From: Streptomyces sp. GSL17-111 | GTDB lineage: Bacteria; Actinomycetota; Actinomycetes; Streptomycetales; Streptomycetaceae | NCBI RefSeq assembly: GCF_037911585.1 | Contig: NZ_JBAJNS010000001.1 | Span: 4,263,501-4,327,500 of the forward strand | Length of the DNA: 64,000 bases | Direction of reading: 5' to 3' | Shown here: piece by piece, positions 6,938 through 15,924 of the stretch | Layout: every line of letters begins with the position of its first letter | How positions within the stretch are numbered: the first letter of the stretch is position 1 | Made by a program: the position numbers and the translations under genes | The notes under the pieces: model-generated | What the model was told of the DNA's origin: nothing | Databases searched by the model: none | The model's input: the letters and a program-made list of their open reading frames with translations, nothing else

Positions 6938-9900
6938 GTGACGACGGGGACGGCACCATCGGAGACCGGAACCGGCGAAGAGGCCGGAACCGGGGCCGAG
7001 CACGGGCGCGCGGCCGGGACCGGGGCGGCGGCACCCGGCTGGGCGCGGCGGCTGACGCGGCAGTGCTGGCACTACCGGCGCAACGTCCTGCTGGCCCTCG
7101 GCGCCTCGCTCGCCGGCATGGGCGTCTTGGCTCTCGTCCCCCTGATCACCAAGGCCGTCATCGACGACGTCGCCGCAGGTCGTACGGCGGACATGCCGCG
7201 GTGGATCACCCTGCTGATCGGCGCCGCCGTCGTCGTCTACGCGCTGACCTTCGTGCGCCGCTACTACGGCGGCCGGCTCGCCCTGGACGTCCAGCACGAC
7301 CTGCGCACGGACATGTACCGGGCCCTCGTGCGGCTCGACGGCCGCCGTCAGGACGAGCTGTCCACCGGGCAGGTCGTCGGCCGGGGCACCAGCGACCTCC
7401 AGCTCGTGCAGAGCCTGCTCTTCATGGTCCCCATGATGATCGGCAACGTGCTGCTGTTCGCCGTCGCGCTCGTCGTCATGGTGGCCCTCTCCCCGCTGCT
7501 CACCCTCGTCTCCCTCGCCGTCTTCCCGCTGCTGTGGTGGATCGCCTCCCTCAGCCGGGCCCGGCTCTTCCCGGCGACCTGGTACGCGCAGCAGCAGGCC
7601 GGTGCGGTGGCCTCGGTGGTGGACGGCGCGATCACCGGCGTCCGTGTCGTGAAGGGTTTCGGGCAGGAGGGCCAGGAGAAGGCCAAGCTGCGCGCCGTCA
7701 GCCGGGTGCTGTACGCGGCGCGGCTGCGCACCCTGCGCTTCCACGCCCGCTACACCCCGGCCCTGCAGTCCCTGCCCTCCCTGGGCCAGGTCGCCATGCT
7801 GGCGCTGGGCGGCTGGATGGCGGTGAACGGCTCGATCACGCTGGGCACCTTCGTCGCGTTCTCCACCTACCTCGCGCAGCTGGTCGGCCCCGTCCGGATG
7901 CTCGCGGCCATGCTGACGATCGGGCAGCAGGCCCGCGCCGGCGTGGAGCGCGTCTACGACCTCATCGACACCGAGCCGCAGATGACCGAGCGGCCCGACG
8001 CCCACGAGCTGCCCGCCGACGCCCCGGCGTCCGTCGAGTTCGACCGCGTCACCTTCGGCTACGACCCGGACCACCCCGTGCTGGACGGCGTCAGCCTCCG
8101 GGTGCGGCCGGGCGAGACCCTCGCCGTGGTGGGCACCAGCGGCAGCGGCAAGTCGACGGTGTCGATGCTGCTGCCGCGCTACTACGACGTCACCGGCGGC
8201 GCCGTCCGCGTCGGCGGGCACGACGTGCGGGACCTGACGCTGGCCTCCCTGCGCTCGGCGATCGGCCTGGTGCCCGAGAACAGCTTCCTGTTCTCCTCCT
8301 CCGTCCGGGAGAACATCGCCTTCGGCGCTCCCGACGCCACGGACGCGCAGATACGCGCCGCCGCCCGCGCCGCCCAGGCCGACGGCTTCATCGAGGAGCT
8401 GGCCGAGGGCTACGACACCGTCGTCGGCGAGCAGGGCCTGACCCTCTCCGGCGGGCAGCGCCAGCGCATCGCCCTGGCCCGGGCGATCCTCACCGACCCC
8501 CGGCTGCTGATCCTCGACGACGCCACCTCCGCCGTGGACGCCCGCATCGAGCACGAGATCCACGAGGCCCTGCGCAGCGTCATGCGCGGCCGGACGACCC
8601 TGCTCATCGCCCACCGGCAGTCCACCCTCGCGCTCGCCGACCGGATCGCGGTGCTCGACCGGGGTCGGCTCGTGGACGCCGGCACCCACCAGGAGCTGAC
8701 CGCGCGCTGCCCGCTCTACCGTCGGCTCCTCACCGACCCCGACGAGCTGGGCGACATCGCGCGCGACCCGGCCGGGCAGGCGGCGCACGACGGCCACCGC
8801 ACGGTGGACGGCATCACGCCCGAGCTGTGGGCGCGCCCGGAGGGGTCCGGCGACGCGGACGCGGCCGGGGCGGCGGGCACGGGCACCCTGGCCGCGCAGA
8901 GCGGGCGGCCCGGCTCCTGGGGCGCCGAGCTGGCGGCCTCACCCGGCAGCCCCGAGCTGCTGGCCAAGGTCGCCGCCCTGCCGCCCGCCACGGACGTCCC
9001 CGAGGTCGACGAGGAGGGCGCCGAGCGGAGCGGACCGCAGGGCGAGGGCGGCTACGGGCTGCGCCACCTGCTGGCCGGTTTCGGCCGCCCGCTCGCCTTC
9101 GCGCTGGTCTTCGTCGCCCTGGACGCCGTGGCCATGCTGGCGCTCCCCGTCCTGATCCGGCACGGCATCGACGAGGGCGTGAACCGCTCGGCCCTGGCGG
9201 CCGTGTGGACGGCGGCGGTCTTCGCGCTCCTGGTCGTCGTCGGGCAGTGGGCCTCGCAGTACGCCGCCATCCGCTTCACCGGCCGCACCGGCGAGCGGGT
9301 GCTCTACGCCCTGCGGCTGAAGATCTTCGCCCAGTTGCAGCGCCTCGGCCTCGACTACTACGAGCGTCACCTCGGCGGCGCGGTCATGACCCGGATGACG
9401 ACCGACGTCGACGCCCTGTCCACGTTCCTCCAGACGGGCCTGGTCACCGCCTTCGTCTCGATCATCAGCTTCTTCGGCATCCTGGGCGTCCTGCTCGTCA
9501 TCGACCTGCAGCTCGCCCTGGTCGTCTTCGCGACGCTGCCGCCGCTCGTGGTGGGCACGGTGTTCTTCCGGCGGCAGTCGGTCAAGGCGTACGAGCTGGC
9601 CCGGGAGCGGGTCAGCGTCGTCAACGCCGACCTCCAGGAGTCGGTGGCCGGGCTGCGCATGGTGCAGGCGTTCCGCCGCGAGCACCTGGGCACCGACCGC
9701 TTCGCCCGCCGCAGCGACGGCTACCGCCGGGCCCGGGTGCGCGGGCAGTGGCTGGTCTCGGTGTACTTCCCCTTCGTCCAGCTCCTCGCGGCGCTGGCCA
9801 CGGCGGCCGTCCTCATCGTGGGTGCCGACCGCGTCGCGGCCGGCACCCTCACGGCGGGCGCGCTCGTCGCCTACCTGCTCTACATCGAGCTGTTCTTCGC

Positions 9901-10798
9901 CCCGGTGCAGCAGCTCTCCCAGGTCTTCGACGGCTACCAGCAGGCCGTCGTCTCGCTGGGCCGCATCCGTGAGCTGCTCCGCGAGCGCACGAGCACCCCG
10001 GCCGCCGCCGAGCCGGTGGAGCCCGGTCGGCCGCGCGGGGAGATCACCTTCGACGACGTCCGCTTCCACTACCGCTCGGCCGACGGCACCCCGCTGGCCG
10101 AGGCGGCCCTGGAAGGGCTCGACCTCACCATCCCGGCGGGCCAGACGGTGGCCTTCGTCGGCGAGACGGGCGCCGGGAAGTCCACCCTGGTCAAGCTGGT
10201 GGCCCGGTACTACGACGTGACCGGGGGCCGGGTCCTCGTCGACGGCGCCGACGTCCGGGACCTGGACCTGACGGCCTACCGCAGCCACCTGGGGGTCGTC
10301 CCGCAGGAGCCGTTCCTCTTCCCCGGCACCGTGCGGGACGCCATCGCCTACGGCCGGCCGGAGGCCACCGACGCCGAGGTGGAGGCCGCCGCCCGGGCGG
10401 TCGGCGCGCACGACATGATCGCCTCCCTGCCCGGCGGCTACCTCCACGCCGTGGGGGAGCGCGGCCGCAACCTGTCGGCCGGCCAGCGCCAGCTCATCGC
10501 GCTCGCCCGCGCCGAGCTGGTCGACCCGGCGATCCTGCTGCTCGACGAGGCGACGGCCGCGCTGGACCTGGCCACCGAGGCGCTGGTCAACCAGGCCACC
10601 GACCGGCTCGCCGGGCGTCGCACCACCCTCGTCGTCGCCCACCGGCTCACCACCGCGCAGCGGGCCGACCGGGTGATCGTCCTGGACCACGGACGGGTCG
10701 TCGAGGACGGCACGCACGCGGAGCTCCTCGCCGCGGACGGGCGCTACGCGGCGCTGTGGCGCACGTTCACCGGCGCCCCGGCGCCCTCCCGCGTCTGA
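6938..10798 (+). CDS. Fused ABC exporter, TMD-NBD-TMD-NBD
   Basis: About 1,286 residues containing two complete half-exporters joined by a linker near residue 620-700. The first NBD has GTSGSGKST and LSGGQRQR, but its Walker B ends LLILDD, with Asp where the catalytic Glu should be. The second has GETGAGKST, a changed signature LSAGQRQ, and a normal LLLDE. A degenerate site formed by NBD1 Walker B and NBD2 signature is the pattern of asymmetric heterodimeric exporters, here within one chain. Each TMD shows about six membrane helices. Substrate unknown (lipid or drug). GTG 6938 has GGAAGG upstream; ATG 6872 is the alternative. No partner gene adjoins. Confidence 0.88.
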   Translation: MTTGTAPSETGTGEEAGTGAEHGRAAGTGAAAPGWARRLTRQCWHYRRNVLLALGASLAGMGVLALVPLITKAVIDDVAAGRTADMPRWITLLIGAAVVVYALTFVRRYYGGRLALDVQHDLRTDMYRALVRLDGRRQDELSTGQVVGRGTSDLQLVQSLLFMVPMMIGNVLLFAVALVVMVALSPLLTLVSLAVFPLLWWIASLSRARLFPATWYAQQQAGAVASVVDGAITGVRVVKGFGQEGQEKAKLRAVSRVLYAARLRTLRFHARYTPALQSLPSLGQVAMLALGGWMAVNGSITLGTFVAFSTYLAQLVGPVRMLAAMLTIGQQARAGVERVYDLIDTEPQMTERPDAHELPADAPASVEFDRVTFGYDPDHPVLDGVSLRVRPGETLAVVGTSGSGKSTVSMLLPRYYDVTGGAVRVGGHDVRDLTLASLRSAIGLVPENSFLFSSSVRENIAFGAPDATDAQIRAAARAAQADGFIEELAEGYDTVVGEQGLTLSGGQRQRIALARAILTDPRLLILDDATSAVDARIEHEIHEALRSVMRGRTTLLIAHRQSTLALADRIAVLDRGRLVDAGTHQELTARCPLYRRLLTDPDELGDIARDPAGQAAHDGHRTVDGITPELWARPEGSGDADAAGAAGTGTLAAQSGRPGSWGAELAASPGSPELLAKVAALPPATDVPEVDEEGAERSGPQGEGGYGLRHLLAGFGRPLAFALVFVALDAVAMLALPVLIRHGIDEGVNRSALAAVWTAAVFALLVVVGQWASQYAAIRFTGRTGERVLYALRLKIFAQLQRLGLDYYERHLGGAVMTRMTTDVDALSTFLQTGLVTAFVSIISFFGILGVLLVIDLQLALVVFATLPPLVVGTVFFRRQSVKAYELARERVSVVNADLQESVAGLRMVQAFRREHLGTDRFARRSDGYRRARVRGQWLVSVYFPFVQLLAALATAAVLIVGADRVAAGTLTAGALVAYLLYIELFFAPVQQLSQVFDGYQQAVVSLGRIRELLRERTSTPAAAEPVEPGRPRGEITFDDVRFHYRSADGTPLAEAALEGLDLTIPAGQTVAFVGETGAGKSTLVKLVARYYDVTGGRVLVDGADVRDLDLTAYRSHLGVVPQEPFLFPGTVRDAIAYGRPEATDAEVEAAARAVGAHDMIASLPGGYLHAVGERGRNLSAGQRQLIALARAELVDPAILLLDEATAALDLATEALVNQATDRLAGRRTTLVVAHRLTTAQRADRVIVLDHGRVVEDGTHAELLAADGRYAALWRTFTGAPAPSRV

Positions 10799-10966
10799 CG
10801 CCTCCCGCACCGGCGCCCGGTGACCGCACGGCGCATACGGGCCGAATGAGCCCTACTCAGGGTGTAGGTCCCGTGACACGTGGCACAGACAGGGGCAGCG
10901 TGCCGCGCATCCGGCCGGCACACCGCGAGCGTGTCGCGTCTGCTGGCGCGGGCGAGGAGGCCCGGG

Positions 10967-12346
10967 ATGGTGAAGGCGTGGGGAGCGACCGGGAGGGCGC
11001 AGCTTCACCCGCCCCCGAACGGTCCGGCGGCCCGGGGACGGGTGGGGCCCCGCCCGCCGGGGCGCGTCGGCCGCGTAGGGGGAGCGGCGCTGCTCGCGGC
11101 GAGCCTGCTCGCCGGCTGCGGCTCGGAGGACGGCGGAACGGTGCTGAACTTCTACACCGCGCCCGAGGAGAACCTCCAGCAGGTCGTGGACCGGTGCAAC
11201 GAGGAGGCGGACGGCCGCTACCGCATCGTCTACAACCAGCTCCCGCGCGAGGCGGACGGGCAGCGTGAGCAGATGGTCCGGCGGCTGGCGGCCGAGGACA
11301 AGGGCCTGGACATCCTCGGGCTCGACGTCACCTGGGTGCCGGAGTTCGCCGAGGCGGGCTGGATCGTGGAGTGGACGGGGGAGCGCCGCGAGCAGGCGAC
11401 CGAGGGGGTGCTCCCGGGGCCGCTGCGCACGGTGCTCTGGCAGGACGCGGTCTACGCCGCGCCGAAGAACACCAACGTCCAGCTCCTCTGGTACGACGAC
11501 CGCATCACTCCCGAGCCGCCGCGGACGTGGGAGGAGACGCTCGCGACGGCGCAGCGGCTCAAGGACGAGGGGGAGCCCTACCGCCTGCTGTTCACCGGCG
11601 CCCAGTACGAGGGCCTGGTGGTGTTCTTCAACAGCCTCGTCGCCTCCGCTGGCGGGCAGCTGCTCAACGAGGAGGGCACGGAGGCCGTCGTCGACGAGGG
11701 CGTGGTGGAGGCGCTGCGCCTGCTGAAGGAGATCACCACCTCCGGCGTCACCAGCCCGTCCCTGACGAACATGCAGGAGGACCAGGTGCGGCTGGCCTTC
11801 CAAGCCGGGCAGGGCGCCTTCGAGTTCAACTGGCCGTTCGTCTACGCCTCCTACGCGGCCGAGAAGCCGGAGGAGGTGGAGCACTTCCAATGGGCCCGCT
11901 ACCCGTCCTTCGAGGAGGGCGGGGAGAGCCGCGTCACCGTCGGCGGCTACAACCTGGCGGTGAGCACCTACTCGCGCCACCGGGACGAGGCCTTCGACGC
12001 CACGCTCTGCCTGCGCAGCGCCCGGAGCCAGAAGTTCCAGGCCCTGCGCTCCGGGCTCCCGCCGAGTCTGGAGAGCGTGTACGAGGACGAGACGCCGCTC
12101 GATCCCTCGGAGCCGGCCGACCCGGAGACGAACCCGACCATGGACATGGCGTACCCGCCCAAGGACACCATCCGTGCCGCCCTGGAGGACGCCGCCGTGC
12201 GACCGCTCACCCCCGTCTACCAGAACCTCTCCATCGTGACGGCCAAGATCCTCTCCCCGCCCTCGGCCATCGATCCCGAGCAGACGGCCGACACGCTGCG
12301 CGAGGAGCTCGACGCCGCGCTGAAGTCGCAGGGGGTGCTCCCGTGA
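10967..12346 (+). CDS. lpqY: Trehalose-binding lipoprotein LpqY-like
   Basis: A 459-residue family 1 solute-binding protein. A basic N-terminus leads to a hydrophobic stretch and the lipobox LLAGC, giving a mature lipoprotein beginning CGSEDGG. The body resembles mycobacterial LpqY along its length: NFYTAPEEN, LDILGLDVTWVPEFAEAGW, AAPKNTNVQLLWY, FEFNWPFVYAS and VTVGGYNLAV. The last 30 residues also agree (VRPLTPVYQNLSI, IDPEQTADTL). LpqY captures trehalose outside the membrane for SugABC. The ATG has GGAGG 6 nt upstream. It overlaps sugA by the GTGA junction, so binding protein and permease are translationally coupled. Confidence 0.85.
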   Translation: MVKAWGATGRAQLHPPPNGPAARGRVGPRPPGRVGRVGGAALLAASLLAGCGSEDGGTVLNFYTAPEENLQQVVDRCNEEADGRYRIVYNQLPREADGQREQMVRRLAAEDKGLDILGLDVTWVPEFAEAGWIVEWTGERREQATEGVLPGPLRTVLWQDAVYAAPKNTNVQLLWYDDRITPEPPRTWEETLATAQRLKDEGEPYRLLFTGAQYEGLVVFFNSLVASAGGQLLNEEGTEAVVDEGVVEALRLLKEITTSGVTSPSLTNMQEDQVRLAFQAGQGAFEFNWPFVYASYAAEKPEEVEHFQWARYPSFEEGGESRVTVGGYNLAVSTYSRHRDEAFDATLCLRSARSQKFQALRSGLPPSLESVYEDETPLDPSEPADPETNPTMDMAYPPKDTIRAALEDAAVRPLTPVYQNLSIVTAKILSPPSAIDPEQTADTLREELDAALKSQGVLP

Positions 12347-13260
12347 CGTCCACCCGCGTCCTGCGCGGCGCCCACAGCGAGGGGAAGAAGTCCGAGCGGC
12401 GCCTGGCCTGGATGCTGTGCGCGCCGGCCGCCCTGGTCATGGTCGCCGTCACCGGCTGGCCCATCGTGTACTCGGTCTACCTCTCCCTGCACCGCTACGA
12501 CCTGCGCTTCCCCGGGCAGCAGGAGTTCATCGGCCTGGAGAACTACGCCGTCGTCCTCACCAACTCCTACTGGTGGACGGCGTTCGGCGTGACGCTGTTC
12601 ATCACCGTCGTCTCGGTGACGATCGAGCTCGTGCTGGGCATGGCCCTGGCCATCACGATGCACCGCACCCTGCTCGCGCGCGGTCTGGTGCGGACGGTGA
12701 CCCTGATCCCGTACGGCATCGTCACCGTCGTCGCCGCGTTCTCCTGGTTCTACGCCTGGACGCCGAACACCGGCTATCTCGCCGAGGCCGTCACCCCGGG
12801 CTCGGCACCGCTGACCGAACGGGCGGCGTCGCTGGCCATCATCATCCTCGCCGAGGTGTGGAAGACGACGCCGTTCATGGCGCTGCTGCTGCTGGCCGGG
12901 CTCGCCCTCGTCCCCGACGACCTGCTGCGCGCGGCGGCCATGGACGGCGCCGGGGTGTGGCAGCGGTTCGTGAAGGTGACGCTGCCGGTCATGAAGCCGG
13001 CCATCCTGGTGGCGCTGCTCTTCCGCACACTCGACGCGTTCCGCGTCTTCGACAACATCTTCATCCTGACGTCCGGCGCCAACGACACCTCGTCCGTCTC
13101 GATGATCACCTACAGCAATCTCATCCAGGGGCTGAACCTGGGCATCGGCTCGACGATGTCGGTGCTCATCTTCATCGCGGTGGCGATCATCGCGTTCGTC
13201 TTCGTCAAGCTGTTCGGCACGGCGGCGCCCGGGAGCAGCGCACAGGGAGGTGGGCGCTGA
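12343..13260 (+). CDS. sugA: Trehalose ABC transporter permease SugA
   Basis: A 305-residue MalF-like permease with six predicted membrane helices. The EAA loop (AAAMDGAGVWQRFVKVTLPVMKP, contacting the ATPase) lies near residues 200-225. GTG 12343 overlaps the lpqY stop by 4 bp. The order binding protein-SugA-SugB-SugC matches the LpqY-SugABC system that recovers trehalose released outside the membrane. There is no long N-terminal extension, so it is of the short MalF class. Confidence 0.86.
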   Translation: MTSTRVLRGAHSEGKKSERRLAWMLCAPAALVMVAVTGWPIVYSVYLSLHRYDLRFPGQQEFIGLENYAVVLTNSYWWTAFGVTLFITVVSVTIELVLGMALAITMHRTLLARGLVRTVTLIPYGIVTVVAAFSWFYAWTPNTGYLAEAVTPGSAPLTERAASLAIIILAEVWKTTPFMALLLLAGLALVPDDLLRAAAMDGAGVWQRFVKVTLPVMKPAILVALLFRTLDAFRVFDNIFILTSGANDTSSVSMITYSNLIQGLNLGIGSTMSVLIFIAVAIIAFVFVKLFGTAAPGSSAQGGGR

Positions 13261-14102
13261 TGCCCGTGGAGACCGCGTCGCCCGGTCGGCGCAAGACCTG
13301 GTGGACCTTCGTCAACGTGGTGGTGATCGTCTACGCGCTGCTGCCGGTGCTGTGGATCGCCTCGCTCTCCTTCAAGACCAAGGAGACGGTCACCGACGGG
13401 AACCTCTTTCCCCGCGACTGGACGCTCGCCAACTACGGGGACATCTTCCAAACGGACGAGTTCGTGCGGGCGCTGATCAACTCCATCGGGATCGCGCTCA
13501 TCGCCACGTTCATCGCCGTCGCCCTGGCGACGATGGCGGCCTACGCCGTCGCCCGGCTGGAGTTCCCGGGCAAGCGGGCGCTGGTCGGGGTGTCGCTGCT
13601 CATCGCGATGTTCCCGCAGATCTCGCTCGTCACCCCGCTGTTCAACATCGAGCGGGAACTGGGCCTGTTCGACACCTGGCCCGGCCTGATCCTGCCCTAC
13701 ATCACCTTCTCGCTGCCGCTGGCCATCTACACGCTGTCGGCCTTCTTCCGGGAGATCCCCTGGGAGCTGGAGAAGGCGGCGAAGATGGACGGCGCCACGC
13801 CCGCCCAGGCCTTCCGTCGGGTGATCGCGCCGCTGGCCGCGCCGGGGGTGTTCACCAGCGCGATCCTGGTGTTCATCTTCTGCTGGAACGACTTCCTGTT
13901 CGCGATCTCGCTGACCTCGTCGGAGGCGTCCCGTACGGTCCCGGCGGCCCTGTCGTTCTTCACCGGCTCCTCCCAGTTCGAGGACCCGACGGGCACCATC
14001 TCGGCCGCGGCCGTGGTGATCACCGTGCCGATCGTCCTGTTCGTGCTCTTCTTCCAGCGCCGCATCGTCGCTGGGCTGACCTCCGGCGCCGTCAAGGGGT
14101 AG
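13260..14102 (+). CDS. sugB: Trehalose ABC transporter permease SugB
   Basis: A 280-residue MalG-like permease with six membrane helices. Its EAA loop reads EKAAKMDGATPAQAFRRVIAPL, and the sequence FCWNDFLFAISLT near the end is typical of sugar permeases. The ATG at 13260 shares its A with the sugA stop (TGATG), indicating coupled translation. Together with SugA it forms the membrane channel for the sugar delivered by the LpqY-like lipoprotein. Confidence 0.86.
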   Translation: MPVETASPGRRKTWWTFVNVVVIVYALLPVLWIASLSFKTKETVTDGNLFPRDWTLANYGDIFQTDEFVRALINSIGIALIATFIAVALATMAAYAVARLEFPGKRALVGVSLLIAMFPQISLVTPLFNIERELGLFDTWPGLILPYITFSLPLAIYTLSAFFREIPWELEKAAKMDGATPAQAFRRVIAPLAAPGVFTSAILVFIFCWNDFLFAISLTSSEASRTVPAALSFFTGSSQFEDPTGTISAAAVVITVPIVLFVLFFQRRIVAGLTSGAVKG

Positions 14103-14106
14103 CAAC

Positions 14107-15291
14107 ATGGCTGAGATCGTTCTCGACAAGGTTTCCAAGCGGTACCCGGACGGCGCGCTCGCGGTGTCCGACATCGATCTGACGGTCGGCGACGGCGAGT
14201 TCGTGATCCTCGTCGGGCCCTCGGGCTGCGGCAAGTCGACCACGCTCAACATGGTGGCGGGTCTGGAGGACATCACCACGGGCGAACTGCGCATCGACGG
14301 CGAGCGGATGAACGAGCGCGCGCCGAAGGACCGGGACATCGCGATGGTCTTCCAGTCCTACGCCCTGTACCCGCACATGAGCGTGCGGGAGAACATGGCC
14401 TTCCCGCTGCGGCTGGCCAGGGCGCCGCAGGAGGAGGTCCGGCGCCGGGTCGAGGAGGCCGCCCGCATCCTCGACCTGACCGAGCACCTGGACCGTCGCC
14501 CCGCCAACCTCTCCGGCGGCCAGCGGCAGCGCGTCGCCATGGGACGCGCGATCGTCCGCGAGCCCAAGGCGTTCCTCATGGACGAGCCGCTGTCCAACCT
14601 CGACGCCAAGCTGCGCGGCCAGATGCGCACCTCCCTCTCCCGGTTGCAGAAGCAGCTGGGCACCACGACCGTCTACGTCACCCACGACCAGACGGAGGCG
14701 ATGACGCTCGGCGACCGCATCGTCGTCCTCCAGGCCGGGCACGTCCAGCAGATCGGCTCACCGCAGCACCTCTACGACCAGCCCTCGAACCTGTTCGTCG
14801 CCGGGTTCATCGGCTCGCCGTCGATGAACTTCCTGACCGCCGTCGTCGAGGACGGGCACCTCTCGACGCCGCTCGGGGACGTGCCCCTCACCGACCGGGT
14901 GCGGCGGCACCTGGAGGCCGCGGACGCGCCGCGCGAACTCATCGTGGGCCTGCGTCCCGAGCACTTCGAGGACGCGGCGCTGGTGGAGGAGCACGCCCGC
15001 GAGGAGGGCCGCACCTTCACCGCGACCGTCGACGTGCTGGAGTCCCTCGGCTCGGAGAAGTACGCGCACTTCGCCCTGGAGACGGAAGGGGTGCGCGCCC
15101 AGCAGCTCCAGGACCTCGCCGACGTCACCGGCTCCGCCGACCTGGCCACCGGCGGCACCGCACAGCTCGTCACCCGGCTCTCGGCCACCTCCGACGCCCG
15201 GGAGAACGCCGAGCTGAACGTGTGGTTCGACCCGGACCGCCTCGTCCTCTTCGACCCGAACTCCGGGGACAACCTCACCTACGAGGGCTGA
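14107..15291 (+). CDS. sugC: Trehalose ABC transporter ATPase SugC
   Basis: A 394-residue MalK-class ATPase. Walker A is GPSGCGKST, the signature is LSGGQRQR, and Walker B is FLMDEP with an H-loop VTHDQ. A C-terminal MalK/TOBE regulatory region of about 150 residues follows (GLRPEHFEDAAL). It lies 4 bp after sugB in the same operon. Many Streptomyces sugar importers lack their own ATPase and share MsiK, so a dedicated ATPase fits the LpqY-SugABC assignment. No regulator gene adjoins the operon. Confidence 0.85.
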   Translation: MAEIVLDKVSKRYPDGALAVSDIDLTVGDGEFVILVGPSGCGKSTTLNMVAGLEDITTGELRIDGERMNERAPKDRDIAMVFQSYALYPHMSVRENMAFPLRLARAPQEEVRRRVEEAARILDLTEHLDRRPANLSGGQRQRVAMGRAIVREPKAFLMDEPLSNLDAKLRGQMRTSLSRLQKQLGTTTVYVTHDQTEAMTLGDRIVVLQAGHVQQIGSPQHLYDQPSNLFVAGFIGSPSMNFLTAVVEDGHLSTPLGDVPLTDRVRRHLEAADAPRELIVGLRPEHFEDAALVEEHAREEGRTFTATVDVLESLGSEKYAHFALETEGVRAQQLQDLADVTGSADLATGGTAQLVTRLSATSDARENAELNVWFDPDRLVLFDPNSGDNLTYEG

Positions 15292-15301
15292 GGCGCCCGG
15301 A

Positions 15302-15787
15302 TCACGTACCCGGCCGCACCAGCTCGGCCAGGTACGTGTCCACGGTCTGCAACGCGCCGTCGGGCAGCTCCGCCACACCGTCCCACCAGTGCGTCGCGGC
15401 GATCTCGTCGGTCGGGGTGAACGCCTCCGGGCGCTCGGTGCGCGCGGTGAACACCGCACCGCACAGCACGGTCTGGGCCGGGCCGATCGCCGTCGTCGCG
15501 TACCCGGCGAACCGCAGTGTCCGGGCCGGAGGTCGCTGCCCCGTCTCCTCCAGCAGCTCGCGCACCGCCGCCTGACGGGCGCTCTCGCCCGATTCGACCT
15601 TGCCGCCGGGCAGCTCCCAGCACGCCCGCTCCCGTACCTTCACCAGCAGCAGTGCCTCCCCGTGCCACAGCGCCACCAGGACGTAGTCCGCGTCCCGCGC
15701 ACCCTCCTCCAGCGGGTCGAACCGGAGCAGCCGCATGTTCCGCGGCCCGGTGGCCAGCGCGTCCTCCACGTCACCCATGTCATTCAT
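15302..15787 (-). CDS. Nudix hydrolase
   Basis: A 161-residue soluble protein with a complete Nudix box (GKVESGESARQAAV followed by RELLEETG), preceded by CWELPGG. Such enzymes hydrolyse nucleoside diphosphates linked to another group, needing Mg or Mn. The substrate cannot be read: the pattern resembles MutT/NUDIX housekeeping proteins of about 130-160 aa. ATG 15787 has AGGG about 7 nt upstream; ATG 15778 is an in-frame alternative. It is convergent with sugC, only 10 bp apart. Confidence 0.85.
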   Translation of the reverse strand: MNDMGDVEDALATGPRNMRLLRFDPLEEGARDADYVLVALWHGEALLLVKVRERACWELPGGKVESGESARQAAVRELLEETGQRPPARTLRFAGYATTAIGPAQTVLCGAVFTARTERPEAFTPTDEIAATHWWDGVAELPDGALQTVDTYLAELVRPGT

Positions 15788-15924
15788 GCCGTGACCCTAT
15801 GCCCGGCCGCCGACACCGCCGCCGACACCAACGACGGCGCCGCCCGGCGGGGGGTGGTGATCGCGCCGATCGGCGGATAGGTTCGCGGCGACCCTACCTA
15901 CCCACACCCCATGGGGAGTTGTAC

